A DNA stretch of 64,000 bases, taken from assembly GCA_035275405.1 (NCBI GenBank), contig DATEMU010000013.1, positions 124,001 to 188,000 of the forward strand, in the 5' to 3' direction. Below the pieces are notes generated by a model. The model was not told where the DNA came from, ran no database searches, and worked only from the letters and a program-made list of their open reading frames with translations. The translations under genes were made by a program, and so were the position numbers. How positions within the stretch are numbered: the first letter of the stretch is position 1; the number at the start of each line of letters is the position of its first letter. Shown here piece by piece: positions 55,800-64,000 of the stretch. The stretch is from Phycisphaerae bacterium. GTDB taxonomy: Bacteria; Planctomycetota; Phycisphaerae; UBA1845; UTPLA1.

Positions 55800-57929
55800 T
55801 CAGAAGTACGGGGTCGGCGGCGGGCGCGATACGCCTTCGACCGGTGAAATCTCTCCGTCGGGGGCAATCCGCTTAAAGCCGCACCGCTTCTCGATATGCT
55901 CCGGCTTGTACCACTCGTTGCGCAGCACCAGATTCCGCTCGCTCATCAGGCCGTAATATGCGGTCTGCCGGTGTTTGGTCTGATATTGCCCCTCGTCCAC
56001 CGGTTCGGTCGCGATCAGTTCCACCACCAGCCATTTTTTCTGGGCCGGCAGTCCCACCATGCGCACCTTCGGCGTCGGCAAGACCGCCGGTCGGGTGGTT
56101 GCAGCGTCCATGCGTTCCGATTTGGGCGTTTCAATGGGCGGCGGGCTCCAGTCGTCGGAGGCCATCTCAAAGCAGGCTTGGACGAATTCCCTGGACACGC
56201 CCACACCCGGCACACTCGGCGGGTCGAGTGTCGGCTCGTCGGAAAGTATCTTGTCGCGAAGCCGTGGATCGGTCTGCTTCGTCAACCGGGCAAACGGCGG
56301 CGGCGTACTGACGCTGGCGCCGTACTTCTCGCGGAGATCGGTAAATAACCCGAACGCCGGTTCGAGTCCCAGCCGGCGGCCGGCGACAAACAGCTCCCTC
56401 GCTATGGGTTCCGCACGCCGGAAGGCCTTCATCAGCCGCACATCGCGCTCGACGTCGGCGCGGACCTCGTCCAGCGAGACCGGCGCGGCGGACTCGCGCG
56501 CCTCCACGACCCGAAAGAGTACAAACTTTTGTATCGTGGATTCAAAGGCCCCGCCCGCGAATTGATAGGAAGATACGGACAGCGGCAGATCCGGAACCTG
56601 GAACAGTTGTAGACTCGGCGTGGTCTCGGACGCCTCGGAGGGCACAAAGAGCGGCGGAACGTGAAAGGCGTATTCCTCGATCCGCAGACTCTCACCGGCG
56701 CCTTTGGCCCCCTCCAGGATGGCGCCACTGATGATCTTCATCTTGGCCAGTTCATCCCTGGTCACCAGGGGCGTCTCGCCGTACTCCAAAGGGATCTTGA
56801 ATTCCGCCGAAAAACGTTCGTAGGCCGCCTTCATGGCCGCCGGGTCTTTCGCCGACTCGGGAATTGGCTTGAAACCCGTCTTCGGGTCGGTCTTTTCATC
56901 CAGCCACGGCCGCTGAAGGTAGGTCTGAATCTTGCGAAGCGCCTGGTCGGCGGCCTGCTGCGCGGCCTTTTGGCGAAGCTCGCGCTCGACGTCCGACTGC
57001 GCCTCGCTAAAGTTTTTCTCCACCGTCTGGGGCACCGGCTGGGGCTTCGCCGGTTGGGACGTCGGCCCGGTCGTCGGAGCGCTGGTCGCGGGCGCGCTGG
57101 TCGGCGGATCGACGTAGATGACCTTTTTGTACTTGGCCTTGTTGGCCTTCCATGTGCTGCGAATAGCCTCCTGCGAAATTTCCACACCCGGGGCGATCAA
57201 CGGGATCTGCGCGACGATGTACTGCAGCTTGACGCGCGGAGGGTAGCGATAGCCGTACCCGTCCTCGCTCTTGGCGGGATCGAGGTCCTTGTACTTCTCG
57301 AATTGCGCCGCGACTTCCTCCGCCGTTACGGGCTCCTTCTCATCGATAAACTTCTCGGCGTCCAGCGCAACGAACCGCACCTTGGTCTTCTCTTCGGTTT
57401 CCTTTACGTAGTGGCGAATCTGGGCCTCGGAGGGTACGGCCGCGCTCATCACACGCCGGCCGTTCTTCTCGATGGAAAGCTGCCGCCGAAGCGCGCGGCG
57501 AAGCTCGGCCGGGATGATCCGAAAGCGCGTTCGAAGCTGCTCCATGAAATCGGGCGGAAAGTTCTGAAACTGCTCGTCAATCTCCTGATCCGAAACCTCA
57601 ATTCCCGCCCGCTCGGCCTCTTTCGCCAGGAGATACCAGTGGATGAAGCTCAGGTCCTTGCGGCCGAACTGCCATATCGTCCCGTACTGTCGTCGATATT
57701 CCTCTGGGGTTCCAAAACCGAACACCGTCTCCATCGCGCTAACGTCCCGTTGGGCCTCGCCGATCTCCCCCTGGGTGAATTCCGTGCCAAAGGCCTCGCC
57801 GAACGCCGCCTTCGCTGGATCCGGCTGGAGGAAAGTCACCAGCGCCGAACCGCCGACAAACGAAAACATGGCGAGGAGAACAACCACGACCATGATCTGC
57901 TTGGTATGGGCACGAAACCACTTCATCAT
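55800..57929 (-). CDS. Membrane-anchored SurA/PpiD-like periplasmic folding factor
   Basis: 709 residues from ATG 57929 (MMKWFRAHTKQIM), AAGGAG 9 nt upstream. One membrane helix (about 11-33), then a SurA_N-type chaperone region (EFTQGEIGEAQRDV, DLSFIHWYLLAKEAERAGIE, VSDQEIDEQFQNFP). A linker (STSAPATSAPTTGPTSQPAK-like, positions about 57040-57115) and helical segments follow. A clear parvulin catalytic domain is not evident to me, so it may act as a chaperone only. Linkers with TSQP and TTRP recur as in the secretion proteins. Divergent from pfaD with a 220-nt gap. Confidence 0.7.
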   Translation of the reverse strand: MMKWFRAHTKQIMVVVVLLAMFSFVGGSALVTFLQPDPAKAAFGEAFGTEFTQGEIGEAQRDVSAMETVFGFGTPEEYRRQYGTIWQFGRKDLSFIHWYLLAKEAERAGIEVSDQEIDEQFQNFPPDFMEQLRTRFRIIPAELRRALRRQLSIEKNGRRVMSAAVPSEAQIRHYVKETEEKTKVRFVALDAEKFIDEKEPVTAEEVAAQFEKYKDLDPAKSEDGYGYRYPPRVKLQYIVAQIPLIAPGVEISQEAIRSTWKANKAKYKKVIYVDPPTSAPATSAPTTGPTSQPAKPQPVPQTVEKNFSEAQSDVERELRQKAAQQAADQALRKIQTYLQRPWLDEKTDPKTGFKPIPESAKDPAAMKAAYERFSAEFKIPLEYGETPLVTRDELAKMKIISGAILEGAKGAGESLRIEEYAFHVPPLFVPSEASETTPSLQLFQVPDLPLSVSSYQFAGGAFESTIQKFVLFRVVEARESAAPVSLDEVRADVERDVRLMKAFRRAEPIARELFVAGRRLGLEPAFGLFTDLREKYGASVSTPPPFARLTKQTDPRLRDKILSDEPTLDPPSVPGVGVSREFVQACFEMASDDWSPPPIETPKSERMDAATTRPAVLPTPKVRMVGLPAQKKWLVVELIATEPVDEGQYQTKHRQTAYYGLMSERNLVLRNEWYKPEHIEKRCGFKRIAPDGEISPVEGVSRPPPTPYF

Positions 57930-58149
57930 GTGGTGCAACTCCTTGTCGTTGCGGTGGATAACCGGGTGAAAACGAATCGGGAAGCATACCGCGCCCGCCT
58001 CAATCTGCAAGGGCCGGGCTCTTTGTATTCTCCCTGCAGCCGTCGTCATTTCCTTCGCCCGCGATGTCGGTTACGCTGACGTGGCTTTTGTCCGCTTTCA
58101 CGGCCAAAAACCGCCTCGAACCCGCTCGTACGGCGGCTGCGGAGATCTC

Positions 58150-60033
58150 ATGGCAGAACCGACCGAAACGAGGACGGCCAAATTGGGGAATCTTGCCAAG
58201 TCCGCGCTCGATACCGGCGCCTCCGCCATCAACGCCGCGACGTCCGGGGCCAAGACCGGCGCAAAGCTGGCCGTGGGCAGTTTCTTCGCCGGCTGCAATC
58301 TGCTGCTCGATCTGGGCGTTAAGGCGGCCCGTCACCTGCCGCTCGAAGGAACCGCCGGTGAGTTGACCGACTCCGCGGCCGATGAACATCGTCGATTCAC
58401 TGGCCCGCCACCCATGGGTTGGTGGATTCCGGACGGAACACCGCCGGACGAATCCGCCGGATCGCTGGTCGCAGCGCTGGGTCAAGTGAGCCGACCCATC
58501 CACGTCGTCGCGGCGCGCGGCAGGATGGCGGTCGGACTTGGCGGTCGAAGCCTCCTGGGCGACGGGACGATCAACATCGAGCCGAGTTATCCGCTCCACG
58601 CCTTCGCCCCGGTCCTTTCGCCGCAGCAGCTAGGCGATCCTGCCTTTCGCTCGGCCCACCGCCTCAAGTACGCCTATGTCGCCGGGGCCATGGCCAACGG
58701 CATCGGCTCCGAGGAAATCGTCGAGGCCATGGGCCGCGCGGGGATGCTGGCGTTCTTCGGCGCGGCCGGCCTGTCGCTCGATCGCGTGGAAAAGGCGATT
58801 GATCGGATACAAAAGAACCTGGGCGACGCGCCATACGGCTTCAATTTGATCCACAGCCCCAACGAGCCGGGGCTGGAAACCGGCGTGGTGGACCTTTACC
58901 TGCGCCGCGGTATTCGGCTCGTCGACGCCTCGGCCTATCTCGACCTGACGTTGCCGCTCGTTCGCTATCGCGTCAAGGGAATTCGCCGCGATCCGGACGG
59001 TCGCGTCGCCTGTCCACAAACCGTCGTCGCCAAGGTCTCGCGCGCCGAAGTCGCGCGCAAATTCATGTCGCCTCCCCCCGAGACGTTCCTGAAGGCGCTG
59101 GTCGACGCCCGCGAGATCACGCCAGATCAAGCCCGCTGGGCCGAATCGATCCCTATGGCCACGGACATCACGGTCGAAGCCGACTCCGGCGGTCACACGG
59201 ACAATCGCCCGGCGATTTCCCTGATTCCCAGCATGATCGCTCTGCGCGATGAATTGCAGGCCAAATACGAATATGCCGAACCGCTGCGCGTCGGCGCCGC
59301 GGGAGGTATTTCAACCCCCGCATCCGCCGCCGCCGCCTTTGCGATGGGGGCGGCCTACATCCTGACCGGCTCGGTCAACCAGGCGTGCGTCGAGGCGGGC
59401 ACATCGCAGGCGGTTCGCGAGATGCTGGCGCAGGCCGGCCCGGCGGACGTCGCCATGGCCCCCGCCGCGGACATGTTTGAGATGGGCGTCAAGGTGCAGG
59501 TGCTCAAGTGGGGGACGATGTTCGCCGTACGCGCCCGCAAGCTGTACGACCTCTATCGCGCACACGGCGCACTGGAAGAAATACCGCCGCGCGACCGCGC
59601 AGTATTGGAAAAGGACTATTTCCGCTGCACGCTGGAGGAGGCGTGGAGCCAGACGCGGAGCTTCTTCGAAGTCCGCGATCCCGCGCAGATCGCCCGCGCG
59701 GAAAAAGACGCGAAGCATAAGATGGCCCTGGTCTTTCGCTCGTACCTGGGCCGCTCGTCGGACTGGGCCAATAAGGGCGAGCCGTCGCGCAAGGCGGATT
59801 ATCAAATCTGGTGCGGTCCGGCCATGGGCGCGTTCAACGAATGGGTCCGCGGCAGCTTTTTGGAAAAGCCGGATAATCGAACCGTTGTGACAGTGGCCAT
59901 GAACCTGATGCTCGGCGCGGCGGTCCTCACCCGCGCCAATTGGCTGAAAACCCAGGGATTGCAACTCCCCGCCGCAGCGCAGCACTATCGCCCCCTGGAA
60001 ATGGACGCCATCTCGACACTTCTCCAAGCCTGA
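58150..60033 (+). CDS. pfaD: PfaD-like enoyl reductase of a PUFA/secondary lipid synthase
   Basis: 627 residues from ATG 58150, GGAG upstream; an open extension reaches 58081. The nitronate-monooxygenase/PfaD TIM barrel binds FMN; seen are AYVAGAMANGIGSEEIVEAM, the FMN-phosphate loop GAAGGISTPASAAAAFAMGA with AYILTGSVNQ, and the PfaD-specific C-terminal region (RKADYQIWCGPAMGAFNEWV). PfaD reduces the enoyl intermediates in pfa synthases. An N-terminal region of about 80 residues rich in Ala/Gly precedes the family part. Here pfaD comes before pfaA, 93 nt apart; in classical gene clusters it comes last. Confidence 0.9.
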   Translation: MAEPTETRTAKLGNLAKSALDTGASAINAATSGAKTGAKLAVGSFFAGCNLLLDLGVKAARHLPLEGTAGELTDSAADEHRRFTGPPPMGWWIPDGTPPDESAGSLVAALGQVSRPIHVVAARGRMAVGLGGRSLLGDGTINIEPSYPLHAFAPVLSPQQLGDPAFRSAHRLKYAYVAGAMANGIGSEEIVEAMGRAGMLAFFGAAGLSLDRVEKAIDRIQKNLGDAPYGFNLIHSPNEPGLETGVVDLYLRRGIRLVDASAYLDLTLPLVRYRVKGIRRDPDGRVACPQTVVAKVSRAEVARKFMSPPPETFLKALVDAREITPDQARWAESIPMATDITVEADSGGHTDNRPAISLIPSMIALRDELQAKYEYAEPLRVGAAGGISTPASAAAAFAMGAAYILTGSVNQACVEAGTSQAVREMLAQAGPADVAMAPAADMFEMGVKVQVLKWGTMFAVRARKLYDLYRAHGALEEIPPRDRAVLEKDYFRCTLEEAWSQTRSFFEVRDPAQIARAEKDAKHKMALVFRSYLGRSSDWANKGEPSRKADYQIWCGPAMGAFNEWVRGSFLEKPDNRTVVTVAMNLMLGAAVLTRANWLKTQGLQLPAAAQHYRPLEMDAISTLLQA

Positions 60034-60126
60034 CCGTATAATCGCCCCCGGATGAATCAACCGAGCGAGTAGCGGCGGCTCGTTTCACGACCCGCCCCCT
60101 CCACTTTTAGAAAGCAAAGGCCTCCG

Positions 60127-63100
60127 TTGAGCACTCGAGGACAAGGCGCGGGTCCCGGGCAATGCCCCATCGCCATCATCGGCATGGGCTGCCTGATGCC
60201 CAACGCGCGAAACCTGACCGAATTCTGGCGCTCGCTGCGGCGCGGCGAGGACGGCATCCGCGAGGTTCCGCCCACGCACTGGACGCCGGAGGACTATTTC
60301 GACGCGGACCCCAAGCGGCCGGACCATACGTACTGTACGCGCGGCGGCTTCCTGCCCACTGTTCCCTTCGATCCAACCGAGTTCGGAATCCCGCCCACGA
60401 TCCTGGAGGCGACCGATACCTCGCAGCTCTTGTCGCTCGTCGTCGCCAAGGCGGCGTTGGACGATGCCGGATACGGCGACGAACGCGATTTCAATCGTGA
60501 GCGCGTCGGCGTCATCCTCGGGATTACCGGCACACAAGAATTGGTCATCCCTCTTGCGGCGCGATTGGGCCACCCCTTGTGGCGGCGAGCGCTGGCCGAA
60601 GCCGGCGTCGCGCCGGACATCGCCGAAGACATCATCGCCCGCATCGCGGACGGCTACGTCTCCTGGCAGGAAAACTCCTTCCCCGGCCTGCTCGGCAACG
60701 TCGTCGCCGGTCGCATCGCCAATCGCCTGAATCTCCGCGGGACAAACTGCGTCGTCGATGCCGCGTGCGCCAGCTCCCTGGGCGCTGTTCATCTCGCCAC
60801 GATGGAACTGGCCACCGGCCGCTGCGACATGGCCCTCACCGGCGGGGCGGACACGCTCAACGATATCTTCATGCACATGTGCTTTTCCAAGACGCCCGCG
60901 CTTTCGCCGACCGGCGACGCCCGGCCCTTCGACGAATCCGCCGACGGCACGGTGCTCGGCGAAGGCATCGGCATGTTGGTGCTCAAACGCCTCGACGACG
61001 CCCGGCGCGATGGCGATCGTATCTACGCCGTCATCCGCGCCATCGGAACCTCCAGCGACGGACGCTCACAGAGCATCTACGCCCCGCATTCGGCCGGTCA
61101 GGCCCGCTGCTTGCGCAACGCGTACGATGCGGCGGGCATCGATCCCGACAGCGTTGATCTGATTGAAGCGCACGGCACCGGCACCAAAGTCGGTGACGCG
61201 TCGGAGTTCGAGGCCCTCAAGACCGTCTTTCGAGAATCGCGCCGCGAGGGCCAATGGTGCGCCCTCGGCTCCGTCAAATCGCAGATCGGCCACACGAAAG
61301 CCGCCGCCGGCGCAGCTGGTCTCATCAAGGCCGCCCTCGCCCTCTATCACCGCTCGCTTCCGCCGACGATCAAGATCAAGCGGCCCAATCCCAACCTCGG
61401 CATTGAGCAAAGCCCGTTCTATCTCAATACGCAGTCACGTCCGTGGGTGACTCAGGAAAACCGCCCCCGCCGCGCCGGCGTCAGCTCCTTCGGTTTCGGA
61501 GGAAGTAACTTCCACGCCGTCCTCGAAGAACAACCCGCCGCCGTCGCCGAACCCGCGTGGGACGGCAGCGTGCAGATCATCGCCCTCTCCGCCGAATCGA
61601 TCGAAGGCCTCCGCGAATCACTGGTGAAATGGCGCGAACTCGCCGCCACCGACGAATTTGATGCCTTGCAACTCGCCTATCATGCCGCGTCTTCTCGGCA
61701 ATCGTTCCGCGCCGCACATGCCCACCGCCTGGTTATCGTCGTTGAATCTGACGACGACCTTGCCGCGAAACTGGCCCTTGCCCCTGAGAAACTCACAACG
61801 GCTGCAAAAAATCGGGACCCGGCCGCGGCCCGCAGTGGCATCTACTACGCAACCGGCACCCCCGGCCAACTCGCTTACCTCTTCCCGGGCCAAGGCAGCC
61901 AATACGTCGGCATGCTCCGCGAACTCGCCTGCACTTTCTCCGAGTTGAACGCCGCGATGACGGACGCGGCACGCGATGCGAATTCCGATGAACCCGCCCT
62001 CGCCGATCTCCTCTATCCAACAGCGGTCTTCACCGATGACGCCAAGACCCAACAATCCGCCTTGCTGTCGCGCACCGAAAATGCCCAGCGTGCCCTCGGC
62101 GCCATCGACCTCGGCATGGCCCGCATCCTTGAGCGATTCGGCCTCCGCCCGGACCTCGCCGCCGGTCACAGCTACGGCGAACTCGTCGCCCTGTGCGTCG
62201 CGGGCTGCTACGACGCCGGCGCGCTCCATCGACTCAGTCGGCTTCGTGGACGACTCATGGCGGCAGGCGATGGCGATCGCGGCGCCATGTTGGCCGTACA
62301 AGGGCCGTTGGAAAAAATCGAAAGGCTTATCGAGGAGGAAAAACTCGACGTCGTTCTCGCCAACCGCAACAGCCCGGCGCAGGGCGTGCTCTCCGGCCCG
62401 CGTGAGCAAATCGCCAAGGCCGCCGCGGTGTGCAAGGAACGCGGCCTCGCCGGCAAGGTGCTCAACGTCTCCGGCGCTTTCCACACCTCATCGATGCAAT
62501 CCGCCGTCACGCCCCTCCGCAACGCCCTCGAAGCCGTCGCGTTCAAGGATGGCCGCTGTCCCGTGTACGCCAACACCACCGGCGAGCCGTATCTGACACA
62601 AGCCTCCGCAACGAAAGACCTCTTAGCGCATCAATTGGTCCGCCCCGTCGATTTCGTGAAACAAATCGAGGGACTGTATCATGCCGGTGCACGGACTTTC
62701 GTGGAGGTCGGCCCGAAATCGGTGCTCACGAGTCTTGCGGGCGCGATCCTGGGCGAGCGGCCGCATGTCGCCATTGCGATGGACGCCGCGGCCGGTCGGG
62801 AATCCGACGTGCTGGGCTTGGCGCGAGTGCTGAGCCACCTGGCCGCGATGGGCTACGCCGTCGAATTGACGCGCTGGGAACGCCCTGCCGCCGAACCGCG
62901 CAAGCCGAAGATGGTCGTGCCACTGGTCGGCGCGAACTATCGCGCACCGGCATCAAAGAGGATTGCGGCCAAAATGCGAGTAAGCGGACACCTGGAACGA
63001 ATTGCTCTCAAGACGACAGCCGACGAAAAGCTGCCCCAAATCCCCCGCGGCGTGCCCGCCATGAAGGAGATTGATCGAAAGCTGGTTTCGACCCAGGTCC

Positions 63101-64000
63101 CGACCATCGCCCGCGATCTCCCGGACACGGGGACTCCGATCTCGCCACGCACTGTGCCGCCTGCTCCAAAGGAAAACAACGCACACGCTGCGCCGCCGAC
63201 ACCCGCGACGATTCCCGCCGCGCCGAATCAAAACCCGATGCTGGCAGACGCCCTGCGGCTGGTCCAGGACGGCTTGCGATCGATGCAGGCCCTGCAACAG
63301 CAGACCGCCGCCGCGCACGAACGATTTCTCCAAAGCCAGGAGCAGGCCCACCGCGCCATCCAATCCATGCTCGAAGGCCAACAACGCCTTGTCGCGCAAT
63401 CGATGGGCTGGGCTATCCCGACGCCAACAGCGACTATTACGGAACCGCCTCCTCAATCCGCAATTCCACTTATGCCGACGAAGCTCGATCTACCCCCGGC
63501 ACCCATTGCACCCGCAGTAGCAAAGATTGTCCCCGCCGATCATTCCGCATTCCACATTCCGCATTCCGCATTCTCTTCCATCGACTCCCTCGTCCTCGAC
63601 GTCGTCTGCGAAAAGACCGGCTATCCCCGCGAAATGATCAATCTCGACATGGATATCGAGGCCGATCTGGGCATCGACTCCATCAAGCGCGTCGAGATCA
63701 TCGCCGCCATTGAGGAAAAAATGCCGGGCCTGCCAAGCGTGAAACCCGATCAGATGGGCGGTCTCCGTACACTCCGCCAGATCGTCGATTTCATGTCCCC
63801 GTCCGGTGAAGTGGCGAGCGCCGACGCGGCCTTCGTCCTTGCACCCGTTCCTCAACCCGCATCAACTCCAGTCGCCGCCGGTCGAATCGACTTCGCGGGC
63901 ACGCTTCTCGAAGTCGTCGCCCAACTGACGGGCTACCCCCGTGAAATGCTCAACCTCGACATGGACCTCGAGGCCGACCTCGGCATCGACTCCATCAAGC
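60127..64000 (+). CDS. pfaA: PfaA-like polyketide synthase, N-terminal 1291 codons (runs off the window)
   Basis: Open from TTG 60127 (AAAGG 6 nt upstream) to the window end. Ketosynthase (about 14-460): [12 protein letters not shown], active-site Cys214 in [13 protein letters not shown], His motifs EAHGTGTK and [12 protein letters not shown]. Acyltransferase (about 570-900): [15 protein letters not shown], Ser682 in [21 protein letters not shown] long Pro/Ala-rich linker with a Gln/Ala/His helix ([20 protein letters not shown]) follows. Two acyl carrier domains are seen, Ser1185 and Ser1289 in [10 protein letters not shown], 104 residues apart. The order KS-AT-tandem ACP is that of PfaA, first subunit of the pfa PUFA/secondary lipid synthase. 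The linker contains a repeat-encoded peptide ([12 protein letters not shown]). The C-terminus, including any ketoreductase, is missing. Confidence 0.9.
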   Translation, partial: MSTRGQGAGPGQCPIAIIGMGCLMPNARNLTEFWRSLRRGEDGIREVPPTHWTPEDYFDADPKRPDHTYCTRGGFLPTVPFDPTEFGIPPTILEATDTSQLLSLVVAKAALDDAGYGDERDFNRERVGVILGITGTQELVIPLAARLGHPLWRRALAEAGVAPDIAEDIIARIADGYVSWQENSFPGLLGNVVAGRIANRLNLRGTNCVVDAACASSLGAVHLATMELATGRCDMALTGGADTLNDIFMHMCFSKTPALSPTGDARPFDESADGTVLGEGIGMLVLKRLDDARRDGDRIYAVIRAIGTSSDGRSQSIYAPHSAGQARCLRNAYDAAGIDPDSVDLIEAHGTGTKVGDASEFEALKTVFRESRREGQWCALGSVKSQIGHTKAAAGAAGLIKAALALYHRSLPPTIKIKRPNPNLGIEQSPFYLNTQSRPWVTQENRPRRAGVSSFGFGGSNFHAVLEEQPAAVAEPAWDGSVQIIALSAESIEGLRESLVKWRELAATDEFDALQLAYHAASSRQSFRAAHAHRLVIVVESDDDLAAKLALAPEKLTTAAKNRDPAAARSGIYYATGTPGQLAYLFPGQGSQYVGMLRELACTFSELNAAMTDAARDANSDEPALADLLYPTAVFTDDAKTQQSALLSRTENAQRALGAIDLGMARILERFGLRPDLAAGHSYGELVALCVAGCYDAGALHRLSRLRGRLMAAGDGDRGAMLAVQGPLEKIERLIEEEKLDVVLANRNSPAQGVLSGPREQIAKAAAVCKERGLAGKVLNVSGAFHTSSMQSAVTPLRNALEAVAFKDGRCPVYANTTGEPYLTQASATKDLLAHQLVRPVDFVKQIEGLYHAGARTFVEVGPKSVLTSLAGAILGERPHVAIAMDAAAGRESDVLGLARVLSHLAAMGYAVELTRWERPAAEPRKPKMVVPLVGANYRAPASKRIAAKMRVSGHLERIALKTTADEKLPQIPRGVPAMKEIDRKLVSTQVPTIARDLPDTGTPISPRTVPPAPKENNAHAAPPTPATIPAAPNQNPMLADALRLVQDGLRSMQALQQQTAAAHERFLQSQEQAHRAIQSMLEGQQRLVAQSMGWAIPTPTATITEPPPQSAIPLMPTKLDLPPAPIAPAVAKIVPADHSAFHIPHSAFSSIDSLVLDVVCEKTGYPREMINLDMDIEADLGIDSIKRVEIIAAIEEKMPGLPSVKPDQMGGLRTLRQIVDFMSPSGEVASADAAFVLAPVPQPASTPVAAGRIDFAGTLLEVVAQLTGYPREMLNLDMDLEADLGIDSIK
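63542..63575. repeat. Heptamer array, ATTCCGC family, copy 2 (inside pfaA linker)
   Basis: ATTCCGC, ATTCCAC, ATTCCGC, ATTCCGC, then ATTCTC. The same unit order as 11424-11451 with one base different. In frame it encodes [12 protein letters not shown] just before the first carrier domain. Confidence 0.75.

Overview
The window is a high-GC bacterial chromosome segment, most likely from a planctomycete of the Phycisphaerae type. This assignment is inferred from gene style: exported proteins with Thr/Gln/Pro linkers (TTQP, TTRP, TSQP), EF-hand/dockerin-like C-termini, a PEP-CTERM-like HAF-repeat protein, P-domain plus thrombospondin-3 repeats, and a pfa-type lipid synthase. There is no rRNA or tRNA to prove it. 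I see no phage, IS element, CRISPR array or tRNA.

Layout. 0-9 kb (minus strand): hutI start (cut by the window edge), a GNAT acetyltransferase, a GT39-like membrane glycosyltransferase, ftsH, lptE, two tiny tandem PQQ-repeat proteins, and a 13-repeat WDG protein with a dockerin-like end. 9.4-15 kb: a periplasmic TPR protein, a short hydantoinase-like protein, a second membrane glycosyltransferase and an AlkP-superfamily phosphohydrolase, then a repeat-rich gap. 15.6-40.3 kb (minus strand): one long type II secretion operon read gspF-G-H-I-J-K, a PilM/PilN-like fusion, a PilO/GspM-like protein, a 4288-residue GspD-family secretin, a lipoprotein and a VKOR-DsbA fusion. Several junctions are ATGA overlaps. 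40.4-45.2 kb: an SNF-family Na+ symporter with a 50-aa partner, an NhaC antiporter and an acyl-CoA dehydrogenase. 45.3-55.3 kb: exported proteins (P-domain, endonuclease/exonuclease/phosphatase, HAF repeats), clpC, and an acyl carrier protein with an adenylation enzyme. 55.4-64 kb: a hotdog thioesterase, a SurA/PpiD-like chaperone, pfaD, and the first 1291 codons of a pfaA-like polyketide synthase that leaves the window.

The standout is the giant secretin. It has about 39 Secretin_N-type repeats, where ordinary GspD has about three. A second signal-peptide-like segment lies in its middle, suggesting an in-frame fusion of two repeat proteins. The other secretion components are also enlarged, and a disulfide-forming enzyme sits at the end of the same operon. 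A second theme is a set of short degenerate tandem repeats with 7-, 8-, 9- or 10-nt units, plus small hairpin elements. They lie in gaps but also inside genes, where they encode start regions, signal peptides, a prepilin leader and a PKS linker.
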